This document shows, piece by piece, positions 43,253-53,174 of a DNA stretch of 64,000 bases; the first letter of the stretch is position 1, and each line of letters opens with the position of its first letter. This DNA is from Mycolicibacterium anyangense (GTDB lineage: Bacteria > Actinomycetota > Actinomycetes > Mycobacteriales > Mycobacteriaceae), in assembly GCF_010731855.1 (NCBI RefSeq), contig NZ_AP022620.1, positions 5,084,001 to 5,148,000 of the forward strand, read 5' to 3'. The notes below the pieces were generated by a model. It was not told the origin of the DNA. It did no database searches and saw only the letters and a program-made list of their open reading frames with translations. Both the position numbers and the translations under genes were made by a program.

Positions 43253-43667
43253 GTTCAGTTCAGTCAAGGTCGGCGAAGAGCTGCCAGAGCGGGTCATCAC
43301 CCTCACCCGGGCGGACCTGGTCAACTACGCCGGCGTCTCCGGCGACCTCAACCCGATCCACTGGGACGACGAGATCGCCAAGCAGGTCGGCCTGGACACC
43401 GCGATTGCCCACGGCATGCTGACCATGGGCCTCGGTGGCGGCTACATCAGCTCCTGGGTCGGCGACCCGGGTGCGGTCAGCGAGTTCAACGTGCGCTTCA
43501 CCGCGATCGTGCCGGTCCCCAACGACGGCACCGGCACCGACATCGTCTTCACCGGCAAGGTGAAGTCGGCCGACGCCGAGTCCAAGACCGTGCAGATCGC
43601 GCTGACCGCCACCACCGATGGCAAGAAGATCTTCGGCCGGGCAGTGGCCGTCGCGAAGCTGGCGTGA
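43239..43667 (+). CDS. hadB: (3R)-hydroxyacyl-ACP dehydratase catalytic subunit HadB
   Basis: The ATG at 43239 gives 142 residues (MALREFSSVKVGEELPERVI). The catalytic motif DLNPIHWDD holds the Asp and His of R-hydratases. It partners with HadA or HadC to dehydrate 3-hydroxyacyl-ACP. It is the target context of thiacetazone and isoxyl resistance in M. tuberculosis. The start overlaps the end of hadA, and hadC begins 3 bp after its stop. Confidence 0.97.
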   Translation: MALREFSSVKVGEELPERVITLTRADLVNYAGVSGDLNPIHWDDEIAKQVGLDTAIAHGMLTMGLGGGYISSWVGDPGAVSEFNVRFTAIVPVPNDGTGTDIVFTGKVKSADAESKTVQIALTATTDGKKIFGRAVAVAKLA

Positions 43668-43670
43668 CGC

Positions 43671-44198
43671 ATGGCACTCAAGACTGATATCCGCGGCATG
43701 GTCTGGGAGTACCCGGACACCTTCACCGTCGGCCGCGAGCAGATCCGCCAGTACGCCAAGTCGATCAAGGCCAGCGACCCGGCCAGCATCGACACCGAGG
43801 CGGCCAAGGAACTCGGCTACGACGGGCTCGTGGCCCCGCTGACCTTCATGTCGATCCTGGCGGTCATGATCCAGCGGCACTTCTTCCAGAACGTCGACAT
43901 CGGCTTCGAGACCATGCAGATCGTGCAGGTGGACCAGCGCTTCAAGTTCCACCGTCCGATCATGGAGGGCGACGAGCTGCGCGGCACCATGCACATCGAC
44001 TCGGTCGTCGAGCGATTCGGCGCCGACATCGTCACCTCCCGCAACGTGCTGACCGACGAGAAGACCGGTGAAGTGGTGATGGAATCGTTCACCACACTGA
44101 TGGGGCACGAGGGCGACAACTCGATCTCGGCGGGCTGGGACCCCGAGACGGGGCAGGTCATGCGCAAGCCTGTCCGTCACGACAACGACGCGGATTAA
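43671..44198 (+). CDS. hadC: (3R)-hydroxyacyl-ACP dehydratase subunit HadC
   Basis: The 175-residue protein resembles HadA (YPDTFTVGREQIRQYAKSIK, ELGYDGLVAPLTFMSILAVM, IVQVDQRFKFHRPIMEGDEL). HadBC acts in later meromycolate elongation. It is tightly linked to hadB. A hairpin at 44251-44294 follows 52 bp after the stop and may end the transcript. Confidence 0.95.
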   Translation: MALKTDIRGMVWEYPDTFTVGREQIRQYAKSIKASDPASIDTEAAKELGYDGLVAPLTFMSILAVMIQRHFFQNVDIGFETMQIVQVDQRFKFHRPIMEGDELRGTMHIDSVVERFGADIVTSRNVLTDEKTGEVVMESFTTLMGHEGDNSISAGWDPETGQVMRKPVRHDNDAD

Positions 44199-44250
44199 CA
44201 CCTGCTCGTTGTGCCGTTGTACACTCGGACCTCGGGGTTTTCCCATGTAA

Positions 44251-44294
44251 GCGCGCTGTCCGTCGGTTCGGGTTTGACCGAACGGGGAGCGCGC
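44251..44294. terminator. Two-part hairpin between hadC and tRNA-Trp
   Basis: Outer arms GCGCGCT/AGCGCGC (44251-44257 with 44288-44294) enclose inner arms GTTCGG/CCGAAC (44266-44271 with 44278-44283). It has an asymmetric internal loop and no T-run. It could end the had transcript or precede tRNA processing. Confidence 0.45.
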
Positions 44295-44317
44295 GAATCA
44301 TGTGGGGGTCCAAGCAG

Positions 44318-44390
<73 letters not shown>

Positions 44391-44480
44391 CTCAACTGAA
44401 TAGGTAATGGTGGACACTGGAGGGTGCACACCGGGCTGGGGGTACTCAGCCCAGACGAACTCGACACGAAGGAGCATGCG

Positions 44481-44897
44481 GTGAGCGACGAGCGCGACAG
44501 TGCTGACGCCGCAGGCGCCGACGGACTGGGTGGCGAGGTCGTAGTTCGCCCCCAGCGTCCCACCGGCAAGCGGACCCGGCAGCGCGCCGGTGCCACCGCG
44601 TTGGCCGAGCCGGAAGAAGCCGAATCGACCGCCGAGGAACTCGGTGTCGAGGACACGAAGGCCAAGAAGGCCAAGAAGTCGAAGAAGGCCAAGACCGGAC
44701 CGTCGCGCAACCCGTTCCTCTTCGTGTGGAACTACCTCAAGCAGGTGGTTGCCGAGCTGCGCAAGGTCATCTGGCCGAACCGCAAGCAGATGGTCAGCTA
44801 CACCACCGTGGTGCTGCTGTTCCTGGCGTTCATGGTGGCCTTGATCGGCGGCGTGGACCTGGGTCTGGCCAAGCTGGTGCTGCTGGTATTCGGCTGA
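44481..44897 (+). CDS. secE: Preprotein translocase subunit SecE
   Basis: The GTG at 44481, preceded by AAGGAG about 11 bases upstream, gives 138 residues. The first 75 are acidic then Lys-rich ([11 protein letters not shown]) and the end carries the conserved SecE amphipathic and membrane helices ([20 protein letters not shown], then a single hydrophobic helix). It stabilises SecY in the translocon. The long N-terminal extension is typical of mycobacteria. Confidence 0.95.
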   Translation: MSDERDSADAAGADGLGGEVVVRPQRPTGKRTRQRAGATALAEPEEAESTAEELGVEDTKAKKAKKSKKAKTGPSRNPFLFVWNYLKQVVAELRKVIWPNRKQMVSYTTVVLLFLAFMVALIGGVDLGLAKLVLLVFG

Positions 44898-45710
<813 letters not shown>

Positions 45711-45764
45711 TAATCGGGCGGTTGCGCCCACCAAGAAAAAGCACAGTAAGGAAATCGAACACCC

Positions 45765-46193
45765 ATGGCCCCCAAGAAGAAGGTCGCCGGGCTGATCAAG
45801 CTGCAGATCCAGGCCGGGCAGGCCAACCCCGCCCCGCCGGTCGGCCCTGCGCTCGGCCAGCACGGCGTCAACATCATGGAGTTCTGCAAGGCGTACAACG
45901 CTGCGACGGAGAACCAGCGCGGGAACATCATCCCCGTTGAGATCACCGTCTACGAGGATCGCAGCTTCACCTTCGAACTGAAGACCCCGCCCGCCGCTCG
46001 GCTGCTGCTGAAGGCCGCCGGTGTGCCGAAGGGTTCGGCCGAGCCGCACAAGACCAAGGTCGCCAAGGTGACCTGGGACCAGGTGCGCGAGATCGCCGAG
46101 ACCAAGAAGGCCGACCTCAACGCCAACGACATCGACGCTGCCGCCAAGATCATCGCCGGCACCGCCCGCTCGATGGGCATCACGGTCGAATAA
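45765..46193 (+). CDS. rplK: 50S ribosomal protein L11
   Basis: The 142-residue protein starts [20 protein letters not shown] and has the conserved [20 protein letters not shown]. It forms the GTPase-associated centre with 23S rRNA. It precedes rplA in the usual rplKA operon. Confidence 0.98.
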   Translation: MAPKKKVAGLIKLQIQAGQANPAPPVGPALGQHGVNIMEFCKAYNAATENQRGNIIPVEITVYEDRSFTFELKTPPAARLLLKAAGVPKGSAEPHKTKVAKVTWDQVREIAETKKADLNANDIDAAAKIIAGTARSMGITVE

Positions 46194-46304
46194 GACTTCG
46201 GCGCGCGAAGCGCCGAACGTGGGAGGGCCCGCTTCGGCCCGGCGATGAGCGCTCGCGCGAAGAGCAATCATCGAAGACCACAACTCTCAACTAGGAGAAG
46301 AACA

Positions 46305-47015
46305 ATGAGCAAGACAAGCAAGGCATACAAGGAAGCCGCCGAGAAGGTCGACAAGACCCGGCTCTACAGCCCGCTCGAGGCGACCAAGCTCGCCAAGGAG
46401 ACCTCGTCGAAGAAGCAGGATGCGACCGTCGAGGTGGCGATCCGCCTGGGCGTCGACCCCCGCAAGGCCGACCAGATGGTGCGCGGCACCGTCAACCTGC
46501 CGCACGGCACCGGTAAGACCGCTCGGGTCGCCGTGTTCGCGGTGGGCGAGAAGGCTGAAGCCGCACTGGCCGCCGGCGCCGACGTGGTCGGCAGCGACGA
46601 CCTGATCGAGAAGATCCAGGGCGGTTTCCTGGACTTCGACGCCGCGATCGCCACGCCTGACCAGATGGCCAAGGTGGGTCGCATCGCCCGCGTGCTGGGC
46701 CCGCGCGGTCTGATGCCGAACCCCAAGACCGGCACCGTCACCCCGGATGTGGCCAAGGCTGTGCAGGACATCAAGGGCGGCAAGATCAACTTCCGCGTCG
46801 ACAAGCAGGCCAACCTGCACTTCATCATCGGCAAGGCCTCGTTCGACGAGAAGAAGCTGGTGGAGAACTACGGTGCCGCGCTCGACGAGGTGCTGCGTGC
46901 CAAGCCGTCCTCCTCGAAGGGGCGCTACCTGAAGAAGGTCACCGTGTCGACGACCACGGGCCCGGGTATCCCGGTGGATCCCGCCGTTACGCGTAACTTC
47001 ACCGAAGAGGGCTAG
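46305..47015 (+). CDS. rplA: 50S ribosomal protein L1
   Basis: The ATG at 46305 follows AGGAG and gives 236 residues ([20 protein letters not shown]). [20 protein letters not shown] is the L1 signature. It binds 23S rRNA at the L1 stalk and regulates its own operon in other bacteria. In M. tuberculosis the mmaA cluster follows; here a phosphatase and polysaccharide genes do. Confidence 0.98.
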   Translation: MSKTSKAYKEAAEKVDKTRLYSPLEATKLAKETSSKKQDATVEVAIRLGVDPRKADQMVRGTVNLPHGTGKTARVAVFAVGEKAEAALAAGADVVGSDDLIEKIQGGFLDFDAAIATPDQMAKVGRIARVLGPRGLMPNPKTGTVTPDVAKAVQDIKGGKINFRVDKQANLHFIIGKASFDEKKLVENYGAALDEVLRAKPSSSKGRYLKKVTVSTTTGPGIPVDPAVTRNFTEEG

Positions 47016-47084
47016 AGCTCTTCGATCGAGTGGCCATCTACTGCGGTAGGTGGCCATTCGTCGTTTGGGGAGGAGGTCGACGCT

Positions 47085-47606
47085 ATGCACATTCTGTTCG
47101 TCTGCACGGGGAACATCTGCCGGTCACCGATCGGGGAGCGGCTCGCGGTGTTGTTCGCACAGCAGATGGGGGTGCCGAACGTGACGGCATCGAGTGCGGG
47201 GACGCGGGCGCTGGTCGGTCATCCGATTCATCCAGAATCGGTGCGGGTGATCGAAAGCCGTGGGGGAGATGCCTCGAATTTCAGTGCCCGGCGGTTGTCG
47301 AAACGCATCGCCTCCGGTGCCGACCTGATCCTGACGATGTCGCGTGCGCACAGCAATGCGGTACTCGAAGCTGCTCCGGCTCAGCTGCGCCGGACCTTTA
47401 CTCTCCCACAGGCGGCCAGGCTGGTCACTGACCATGCGCCCGAGAGCATCACCGATCTGGCGGCCTTGCGGCCGCAGGTCGCCGCGGACACGTGGTGGGA
47501 CGTGACCGATCCCATCGGCCGAAGTTCCGACGTCTTCGACACCGTCGGTGCGAGGATCGCCGACCTGCTGCCGCCGATTCTGGAGTTGTGCCGACGGGCA
47601 GGGTGA
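47085..47606 (+). CDS. Low-molecular-weight protein tyrosine phosphatase (Wzb-like)
   Basis: The 173-residue protein starts MHILFVCTGNICRSPIGERL, containing the catalytic P-loop C-x5-R-S, and carries the general-acid Asp in DVTDPIGRS. Such phosphatases (Wzb, Etp, PtpA) dephosphorylate BY-kinases or other Tyr-phosphorylated proteins. Here it is next to a sugar transferase and polysaccharide genes, so a Wzb-type role controlling polysaccharide assembly is likely. No Wzc kinase is in the window. It converges with the sugar transferase gene with 4 bp between. Confidence 0.9.
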   Translation: MHILFVCTGNICRSPIGERLAVLFAQQMGVPNVTASSAGTRALVGHPIHPESVRVIESRGGDASNFSARRLSKRIASGADLILTMSRAHSNAVLEAAPAQLRRTFTLPQAARLVTDHAPESITDLAALRPQVAADTWWDVTDPIGRSSDVFDTVGARIADLLPPILELCRRAG

Positions 47607-47610
47607 GGGC

Positions 47611-49125
47611 TTAGTAGGCGCCGACCGGGCTGACGATGGCCTTGACCGTCTTCACCGCGATCAACAGGTCGGAGATCATGGACCAGTTTTCGACGTAGAA
47701 GAGGTCCAGCCGGACGGAGTCTTCCCAGTTGAGGTCGGAGCGTCCGCTGACCTGCCACAGACCGGTGATGCCGGGACGGACCAGAAGGCGGCGCCGGGTG
47801 CAATCGTCGTAGGTTGCGACCTCGCGAGCCAGCGGCGGCCGCGGGCCGACGACGCTCATATCCCGTTTGAGCACGTTGATGAACTGAGGGAGCTCGTCGA
47901 GGCTGTACTTGCGCAGGATGCGACCGACCGGTGTGACCCGCGGGTCGCTGTGCATCTTGAACAGGACCCCGCCGGGGCTGTCATTGAGCGCGACGAGCCC
48001 ACCGAGCATCTTGTCGGCGCCGTCGACCATGGTGCGGAACTTGATCATGCGGAACGGGCGGCCGTCGGCTCCGATGCGCTCCTGCCGGTAGAAGACCGGA
48101 CCGGGGCTGGTCAGCTTGATCGCGAGAGCGATGAGGACCAAGATCGGCAGCCCGCAGATCAGGACGAGGCTGGAGAACATCACGTCGAAGAGCCGCTTCT
48201 CGAACTGCTTGGCGCCGTGGTAGGTGGGCTTTTCGACGTGGATGAGGGACATGCCGGCGATCGGGCGCATCTGCAGTCGTGGCCCGGCGACGTCGATGAC
48301 GCCGGGGGCGACGAACATGTCGATGTTGAGGCCGTCCAATTCCCAGGACAGTTCGCGTAACGCGCGGCCGTCGAGATACTCGGATGCGGTGACGGCGACG
48401 GCGAAGCTGTTGGATTCGACCGCGGCCGCGACGATGTCTGACTCATCACCGAAGGTCGGGATGGTGCCGACTCCTGCGATGTCGAGCTGAGTCCGCATAG
48501 GGCGGCCGGGAATGCACGCTCCGACGACCTCGTATTCGGATCCACTGCCTGTGGTGAGGGACCTGGCGAGATCGCGGACGGCCGACTGGCTTCCGACGAC
48601 CAGAATCCGGGTGACGCAACGGCCGGACTTCTTCCGTGCTTCGAGCACGACGTGCCGGGCCAGCCAGCGGAACAGGAGCAGCAGCACGATGCCGCTCGGC
48701 AGGGCGATCAGGAGGTAACCGCGGGCAATTTCCAGCTTGAAAGCCATCGAGATGATGGCGATGCTGCCGAAGGTCGCCGCAGTGCTGACGCACACCCGGC
48801 GGTACTCCTCGACCCCGGAGCCGACGATGCCGGGCGCCCGAGATCGATTGATCGACAGGACCAGCATCCAGCCGATGACGATGAGCAGCGACACCACCAG
48901 GTAGTTCGAGAAATAGATGGCCCAGTTGGCCGAGCGCCCGCGGGGACGTGCGATCGTGAGTGGTCCACCGAAGCGCAGCCACTGCGCAAGGGCCACCGCC
49001 AGGACGACGGCCACGAAATCAACCGCGACCAAGGCCTTGGCGTACGTCTCCTGCCAACCCGCCGTTCGCGGTGGCGCCACCACGCTGGTAGTTGGCTGCC
49101 TAAAAGGCTCGCCGATGGCCGTCAT
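47611..49125 (-). CDS. Polyisoprenyl-phosphate hexose-1-phosphate transferase (WcaJ/WbaP family)
   Basis: The ATG at 49125 gives 504 residues. About five N-terminal membrane helices are followed by a Rossmann-like domain and the C-terminal sugar-transferase domain (KRLFDVMFSSLVLICGLPIL, PVFYRQERIG, KFRTMVDGAD, SLDELPQFINVLKRDMSVVG, PGITGLWQVSGRSDLNWEDS). It puts the first sugar-phosphate onto undecaprenyl phosphate to start repeat-unit synthesis. The sugar, glucose or galactose, is unknown. It is the committing step for this locus. Confidence 0.92.
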   Translation of the reverse strand: MTAIGEPFRQPTTSVVAPPRTAGWQETYAKALVAVDFVAVVLAVALAQWLRFGGPLTIARPRGRSANWAIYFSNYLVVSLLIVIGWMLVLSINRSRAPGIVGSGVEEYRRVCVSTAATFGSIAIISMAFKLEIARGYLLIALPSGIVLLLLFRWLARHVVLEARKKSGRCVTRILVVGSQSAVRDLARSLTTGSGSEYEVVGACIPGRPMRTQLDIAGVGTIPTFGDESDIVAAAVESNSFAVAVTASEYLDGRALRELSWELDGLNIDMFVAPGVIDVAGPRLQMRPIAGMSLIHVEKPTYHGAKQFEKRLFDVMFSSLVLICGLPILVLIALAIKLTSPGPVFYRQERIGADGRPFRMIKFRTMVDGADKMLGGLVALNDSPGGVLFKMHSDPRVTPVGRILRKYSLDELPQFINVLKRDMSVVGPRPPLAREVATYDDCTRRRLLVRPGITGLWQVSGRSDLNWEDSVRLDLFYVENWSMISDLLIAVKTVKAIVSPVGAY

Positions 49126-49578
49126 GTCTTCCCCCGAGACCCGCTCTGTTCCCCCAATGGAGCTGGGATGATGATAGTCGCTCTCGTGTCTGCGTTCACA
49201 GCGAAAAGCGATCCTGGGCAAAATCCTTCACCAGCGGACTGCGAATGACGGCCGCCCGATGACGACGATGAAGAAGCGTCTCCTAATCTGAGCGCCGCGC
49301 TCTCTATTGTGGCTAACCCAGAAGACTGCTCTGCCCACGCCTTACCGGCCAGCCTGCAGAATCTTGGGAATCTTCGCTAAGAACCCACGACTCGGCGGCG
49401 CCGCGGGAACGCGGCGGATGACTCAGGGATTTTGATCCAAGCCGACGAACGGGGTTGCGCCACCCCTAAACTCGCCTCATGTGAAATCTCTCGTCAAGAT
49501 GAACGAGATGAAGAGCCGCGGCGGCATAGGCCGGCTGCCTAGGCCAACGGGAGTACTCGGGGGAGGAGCGCGTCCCGC
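49126..49578. other. Intergenic region between divergent polysaccharide genes
   Basis: A 453-bp stretch separates the sugar transferase start from the GT-C gene start. No credible gene is present. It probably holds promoters for both directions. I see no clear operator. Confidence 0.5.
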
Positions 49579-51210
49579 ATGCTGCACAGCAGATACAGGG
49601 TCCATCGACCCGCGGTGAGACGACTAGCAGGCCAATTGTTCGCCGCTCTAGTCGGGGCATGTGTGGTCTATTGCATCGCTATCTCGCCGTTTCGCCCGTG
49701 GCTGAACCTAGCGAGCCGGGTGCCTGATGATGCCGCCTATTACTTTCAAATCGCCCACAATTACGTCGCCGGCCAGGGCGTGACATTTGACGGACGTAAC
49801 CCGACAAACGGATTCCAGCCGTTCTGGCAGGTGCTGATTGCGTTGATGCAAGAAACTCTGCCGTTCCGCGACCAAGCAGAACAGTTCGCGAGGGCCGTCC
49901 TCGTCTTCCAGGGAATCCTCCTCCTGGCCGCCTTGATGATGTTCAACCGCACGCTGCTATTCCTCGACAATCAACTGCTGCGCCGATTGGGCACACTGCT
50001 CTTCTTGACGACTGTCTTCCTCATGGTTCGAGACGGTATGGAGTCAGCTTTGCTGGTCTTCCTTGCGGCGATGGTGGTCCACTTCCAGGCCCGCAATGGT
50101 GGCGTGGACGGATGGAGTACGCGAGCCTGCCTTACCTTTGGTCTTCTGCTTGGAGGCGTACTGCTCGCGCGGTTGGACAGCATTTTTTGGATTGTCGGGC
50201 TGTTCGGGGTGTTCGTTCTGATGACAGGGGAGACGGAGGACGCCCGAATACGCATTCGCCTTGCCAAGGCCGTATGGATCGGGTTGGCATGTGCCGCTGT
50301 CGTAATTCCTTACCTGACAGTAAATTACATCGTTTACGGACACTTCATGCCGATCAGTGGGGCGCTCAAGACAAGCTTCCCTCGACCGGGATTCCACTTA
50401 TCAGAATTTAGCCTGACGCCAGACACACGGGCGTTGTTGCTGCTATCAGTAATTCTTAGTGCTGCCTGCTTGCTCTGGGAGCTTGGGCATTGGCCAGGAG
50501 GTGAAAATGGGCCGCTGCGTTTACCAGCGTGCGCTATGTCCCTGGGAGTCCTGCTGCACGTGGGATATGCGTTGCTGTTCATGAAGTGGGCGGTGTTTTC
50601 ATGGCACTTCGTCCTGGAGCGATTCGCGGTATGCCTTCTCCTGCCCTACCTTTGCGCCAAGATCGCTCCATTCTTCGCTCCAGTTCTGCAGCGTTTGGCG
50701 ATTGGGGCAATGATCACCATTCTGGCGATTGCCGCGCCTCTCGTTGTCCTGCAACAGGATTGGCGTCCAGACCTATCGCGCTCCTGGAAGGTGACGTCGT
50801 ATCAGGCATCACAATGGGTCAAGGCGAACCTACCCGTCAACGCCGTCATCGCCATGAAGGATGCCGGCAACATGGGGTTTTATAGCGACCGACCCGTAGT
50901 GAATCTCGACGGACTGGTGAACAGCTTCGCATATCAGGAGTTCCTCAAGCGTGGCCAATTTCGCGCATTCCTGCGCAATAGCGGTGTCGGGTATCTCGTC
51001 CAGCATGCTTTCGTGGACGATCCAGACGTAACCACAGGCAACTACGTGACCTACACGTTCAGGTCATACAGCCATCTGTACGACCGTCCCGGCGGCGAAC
51101 TCCAACTCAGACGGTCCGAAGAAGTCTATCGGTCACGCCCTTACTACGAAGGATCAACGGAGACAGTGCTGGTGATTTGGAAGATCCCGTCACAAGATCT
51201 TGGCGACTGA
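49579..51210 (+). CDS. Multi-pass GT-C-like membrane glycosyltransferase candidate
   Basis: The 543-residue protein has about ten to eleven membrane helices. An acidic pair in the first extracellular loop, RVPDDAAYYFQIAHNYVAGQ, is typical of GT-C enzymes that use polyprenyl-phosphate sugars. The C-terminal soluble domain (about 410-540) includes VIAMKDAGNMGFYSDRPVVN, shared with related mycobacterial membrane proteins. It could add side sugars or elongate a lipid-linked polymer. Donor and acceptor unknown. Confidence 0.7.
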   Translation: MLHSRYRVHRPAVRRLAGQLFAALVGACVVYCIAISPFRPWLNLASRVPDDAAYYFQIAHNYVAGQGVTFDGRNPTNGFQPFWQVLIALMQETLPFRDQAEQFARAVLVFQGILLLAALMMFNRTLLFLDNQLLRRLGTLLFLTTVFLMVRDGMESALLVFLAAMVVHFQARNGGVDGWSTRACLTFGLLLGGVLLARLDSIFWIVGLFGVFVLMTGETEDARIRIRLAKAVWIGLACAAVVIPYLTVNYIVYGHFMPISGALKTSFPRPGFHLSEFSLTPDTRALLLLSVILSAACLLWELGHWPGGENGPLRLPACAMSLGVLLHVGYALLFMKWAVFSWHFVLERFAVCLLLPYLCAKIAPFFAPVLQRLAIGAMITILAIAAPLVVLQQDWRPDLSRSWKVTSYQASQWVKANLPVNAVIAMKDAGNMGFYSDRPVVNLDGLVNSFAYQEFLKRGQFRAFLRNSGVGYLVQHAFVDDPDVTTGNYVTYTFRSYSHLYDRPGGELQLRRSEEVYRSRPYYEGSTETVLVIWKIPSQDLGD

Positions 51211-51461
51211 GTGATGGGTAGACGAGGTTTGGCTTGCTTAGCTTTGCACCACTGCCACGGGATAGTGTCGCAGCATCGTCGATTGCCGCGGTCGTTGCGC
51301 TACGGTCATCCTGATCCCTTGGTCCAATCGCAGGAAGATCGGGATGGCGAGGGGCTGGCACAGGTACCGACACCGACTGCACGCCAACCGGAATATGGCG
51401 CGATCAGTCGTCCGCCGGCTTTTGTACGCAATATCCATATCCGAGTGAGAGTGTCGAACCA
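51211..51461. other. Intergenic region before the first FkbM gene
   Basis: A 251-bp stretch without a convincing gene. It is followed directly by AT-rich coding DNA, so it may mark the edge of an acquired segment. No repeats or att-like sites seen. Confidence 0.4.
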
Positions 51462-52289
51462 ATGAATACGGTCAGAAGGGGTCCTGCACCTCAATTGCTG
51501 AAATCCTGGCTGAAATCGCTATTCAGATCCTTTGGCATTGGCATCACACGGTACTCGACATTGGAGAGGCTCAGATCAGGGGAGCTCGCTCAGATAGGCG
51601 CGTCAAATGACCTTGCTTTCCTGCGCACAATTTCGGAACCGGAATTGCTGCAAAAGGCACTAGATCATCTCGTTCATTCAAAAGCACAGTTGAGGCAGGA
51701 TCTTTTTGTCTTGTCAAAATTAGGTTTCAAGTCGAGCGGATTCTTCGTTGAATTTGGTGCCACGAACGGTGTCAACCTGTCCAATACGCACCTGCTCGAG
51801 AAGGAGTTTGGATGGTCTGGGATACTTGCGGAACCTGCGAGGTGTTGGCACGCGGATTTGACGCGTAACCGGAGTGCCATCATCGACACACGCTGTGTTT
51901 GGACGACCTCCGGTTCGTCACTTGTGTTCAATGAAGTTAGTTCTGCCGAATATTCGACGGTGAGTAGTTATAGTGGAACAGATTCTCATGTTGAGATACG
52001 GCGGACAGGTTCGGAATACTCAGTCAATACAATTTCGCTGCTGGATCTCCTCGAGGAGCACAACGCCCCTGAGGTTATCGATTATCTTTCGATCGATACC
52101 GAGGGAAGTGAATTTGATATCCTTAAGGGATTCGATTTCTCGAGATACAAATTTCGCGTCATAACTTGTGAGCACAACTACACCCCCATGCGGCATAAAA
52201 TTTTCGAACTGCTGACAGCTAATGGATATTCGAGAGTGTCCCAGGAAGTATCGGCATTCGATGATTGGTACGTGTTGAACGGACTGTGA
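51462..52289 (+). CDS. FkbM-family SAM-dependent methyltransferase (1)
   Basis: The 275-residue protein has FkbM blocks: FFVEFGATNGVNLSNTHLLE (SAM site, G-A-T-N-G), EFGWSGILAEPARCWHADLT, and IDYLSIDTEGSEFDILKGFD. It has no signal peptide. FkbM enzymes O-methylate sugars and other small molecules; in polysaccharide loci they methylate glycan hydroxyls. The DNA is visibly richer in A and T than most of the window, suggesting horizontal origin. Confidence 0.85.
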   Translation: MNTVRRGPAPQLLKSWLKSLFRSFGIGITRYSTLERLRSGELAQIGASNDLAFLRTISEPELLQKALDHLVHSKAQLRQDLFVLSKLGFKSSGFFVEFGATNGVNLSNTHLLEKEFGWSGILAEPARCWHADLTRNRSAIIDTRCVWTTSGSSLVFNEVSSAEYSTVSSYSGTDSHVEIRRTGSEYSVNTISLLDLLEEHNAPEVIDYLSIDTEGSEFDILKGFDFSRYKFRVITCEHNYTPMRHKIFELLTANGYSRVSQEVSAFDDWYVLNGL

Positions 52290-52402
52290 AGCTGGCGAGA
52301 GCCCAAGGAGGGCGTCCCCGGCAGCGACTGAACGCGTATTGCAAAGCTAGGCGTTCGATCAGCTGTATATGCCGGTATTGAGAGTGGAAAGGAGCACGGC
52401 AG

Positions 52403-53113
52403 ATGGATGTTCGATCGCGGATATGGCACACCCTGCACCGCCTCGGGTACGACATTAAGCGGCCGCCGTCTAGGCAAACGGTTAGATTGCTCAAGCACTT
52501 CGGTGTTGATTGCGTAATCGATGTCGGCGCTAACGACGGAGGTTTTGCAAGCGAGATTCGCGCATATGGTTATGGTGGGCGCATCGTTTCGTTCGAGCCG
52601 CTGAACGAGCCGTTCAATTCGCTTCGAGAGAAAGCATCTGCCGACGGGCATTGGGAAGCCATGCAGTACGCGGTCGGGGATGAAAAGCGCGAGATAACGA
52701 TCAATGTGGCCGGCAATAACGGGGCATCCAGCTCTGTGTTGCCTATGCTGGATAGCTGCTTGGAGGCCGCTCCGCATGTCCGCTATGTGGGCGTCGAGAA
52801 GGTGAACCAAGATAGGCTGGATCGACTGCTGCGGCCCGAGACGATGCCGAACAGAAGCTTCTTAAAAGTTGATGTCCAAGGCTACGAGCATGCAGTGCTT
52901 GATGGCGCCACTGACCTGTTTGCAGGTGGCGTGATTGTGGGAATGCAACTCGAGTTGTCCCTGGTACCTCTTTACGCCGGGGCGATGACATACCGGGAAG
53001 GGTTTGACCGCGCAGAGAGTCTAGGGATGACCCTGGTGAGAGTTGATCCCATATTCGACGATCCGAAGTCGGGTCAGACGTTGCAAGTCGACGCCGTGTT
53101 TTTTGCGATGTAG
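52403..53113 (+). CDS. FkbM-family SAM-dependent methyltransferase (2)
   Basis: The 236-residue protein carries VDCVIDVGANDGGFASEIRA (SAM motif), GRIVSFEPLNEPFNSL, and SFLKVDVQGYEHAVLDGATD. It shares the fold but is only distantly related to the first FkbM protein. Two methyltransferases imply a multiply methylated glycan. It follows the first by 113 bp on the same strand and is moderately AT-rich. Confidence 0.87.
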   Translation: MDVRSRIWHTLHRLGYDIKRPPSRQTVRLLKHFGVDCVIDVGANDGGFASEIRAYGYGGRIVSFEPLNEPFNSLREKASADGHWEAMQYAVGDEKREITINVAGNNGASSSVLPMLDSCLEAAPHVRYVGVEKVNQDRLDRLLRPETMPNRSFLKVDVQGYEHAVLDGATDLFAGGVIVGMQLELSLVPLYAGAMTYREGFDRAESLGMTLVRVDPIFDDPKSGQTLQVDAVFFAM

Positions 53114-53174
53114 ATCGTGCGCGAAAGTGGCCCGGCGTATGTAGCCCTCAATCTCGTACGTTCGCAGAAGACTG

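Noticed and set aside
51211..51465. 84-codon plus frame between the GT-C gene and the first FkbM gene
   Set aside because: No ribosome site, no hydrophobic or domain pattern; composition looks non-coding.
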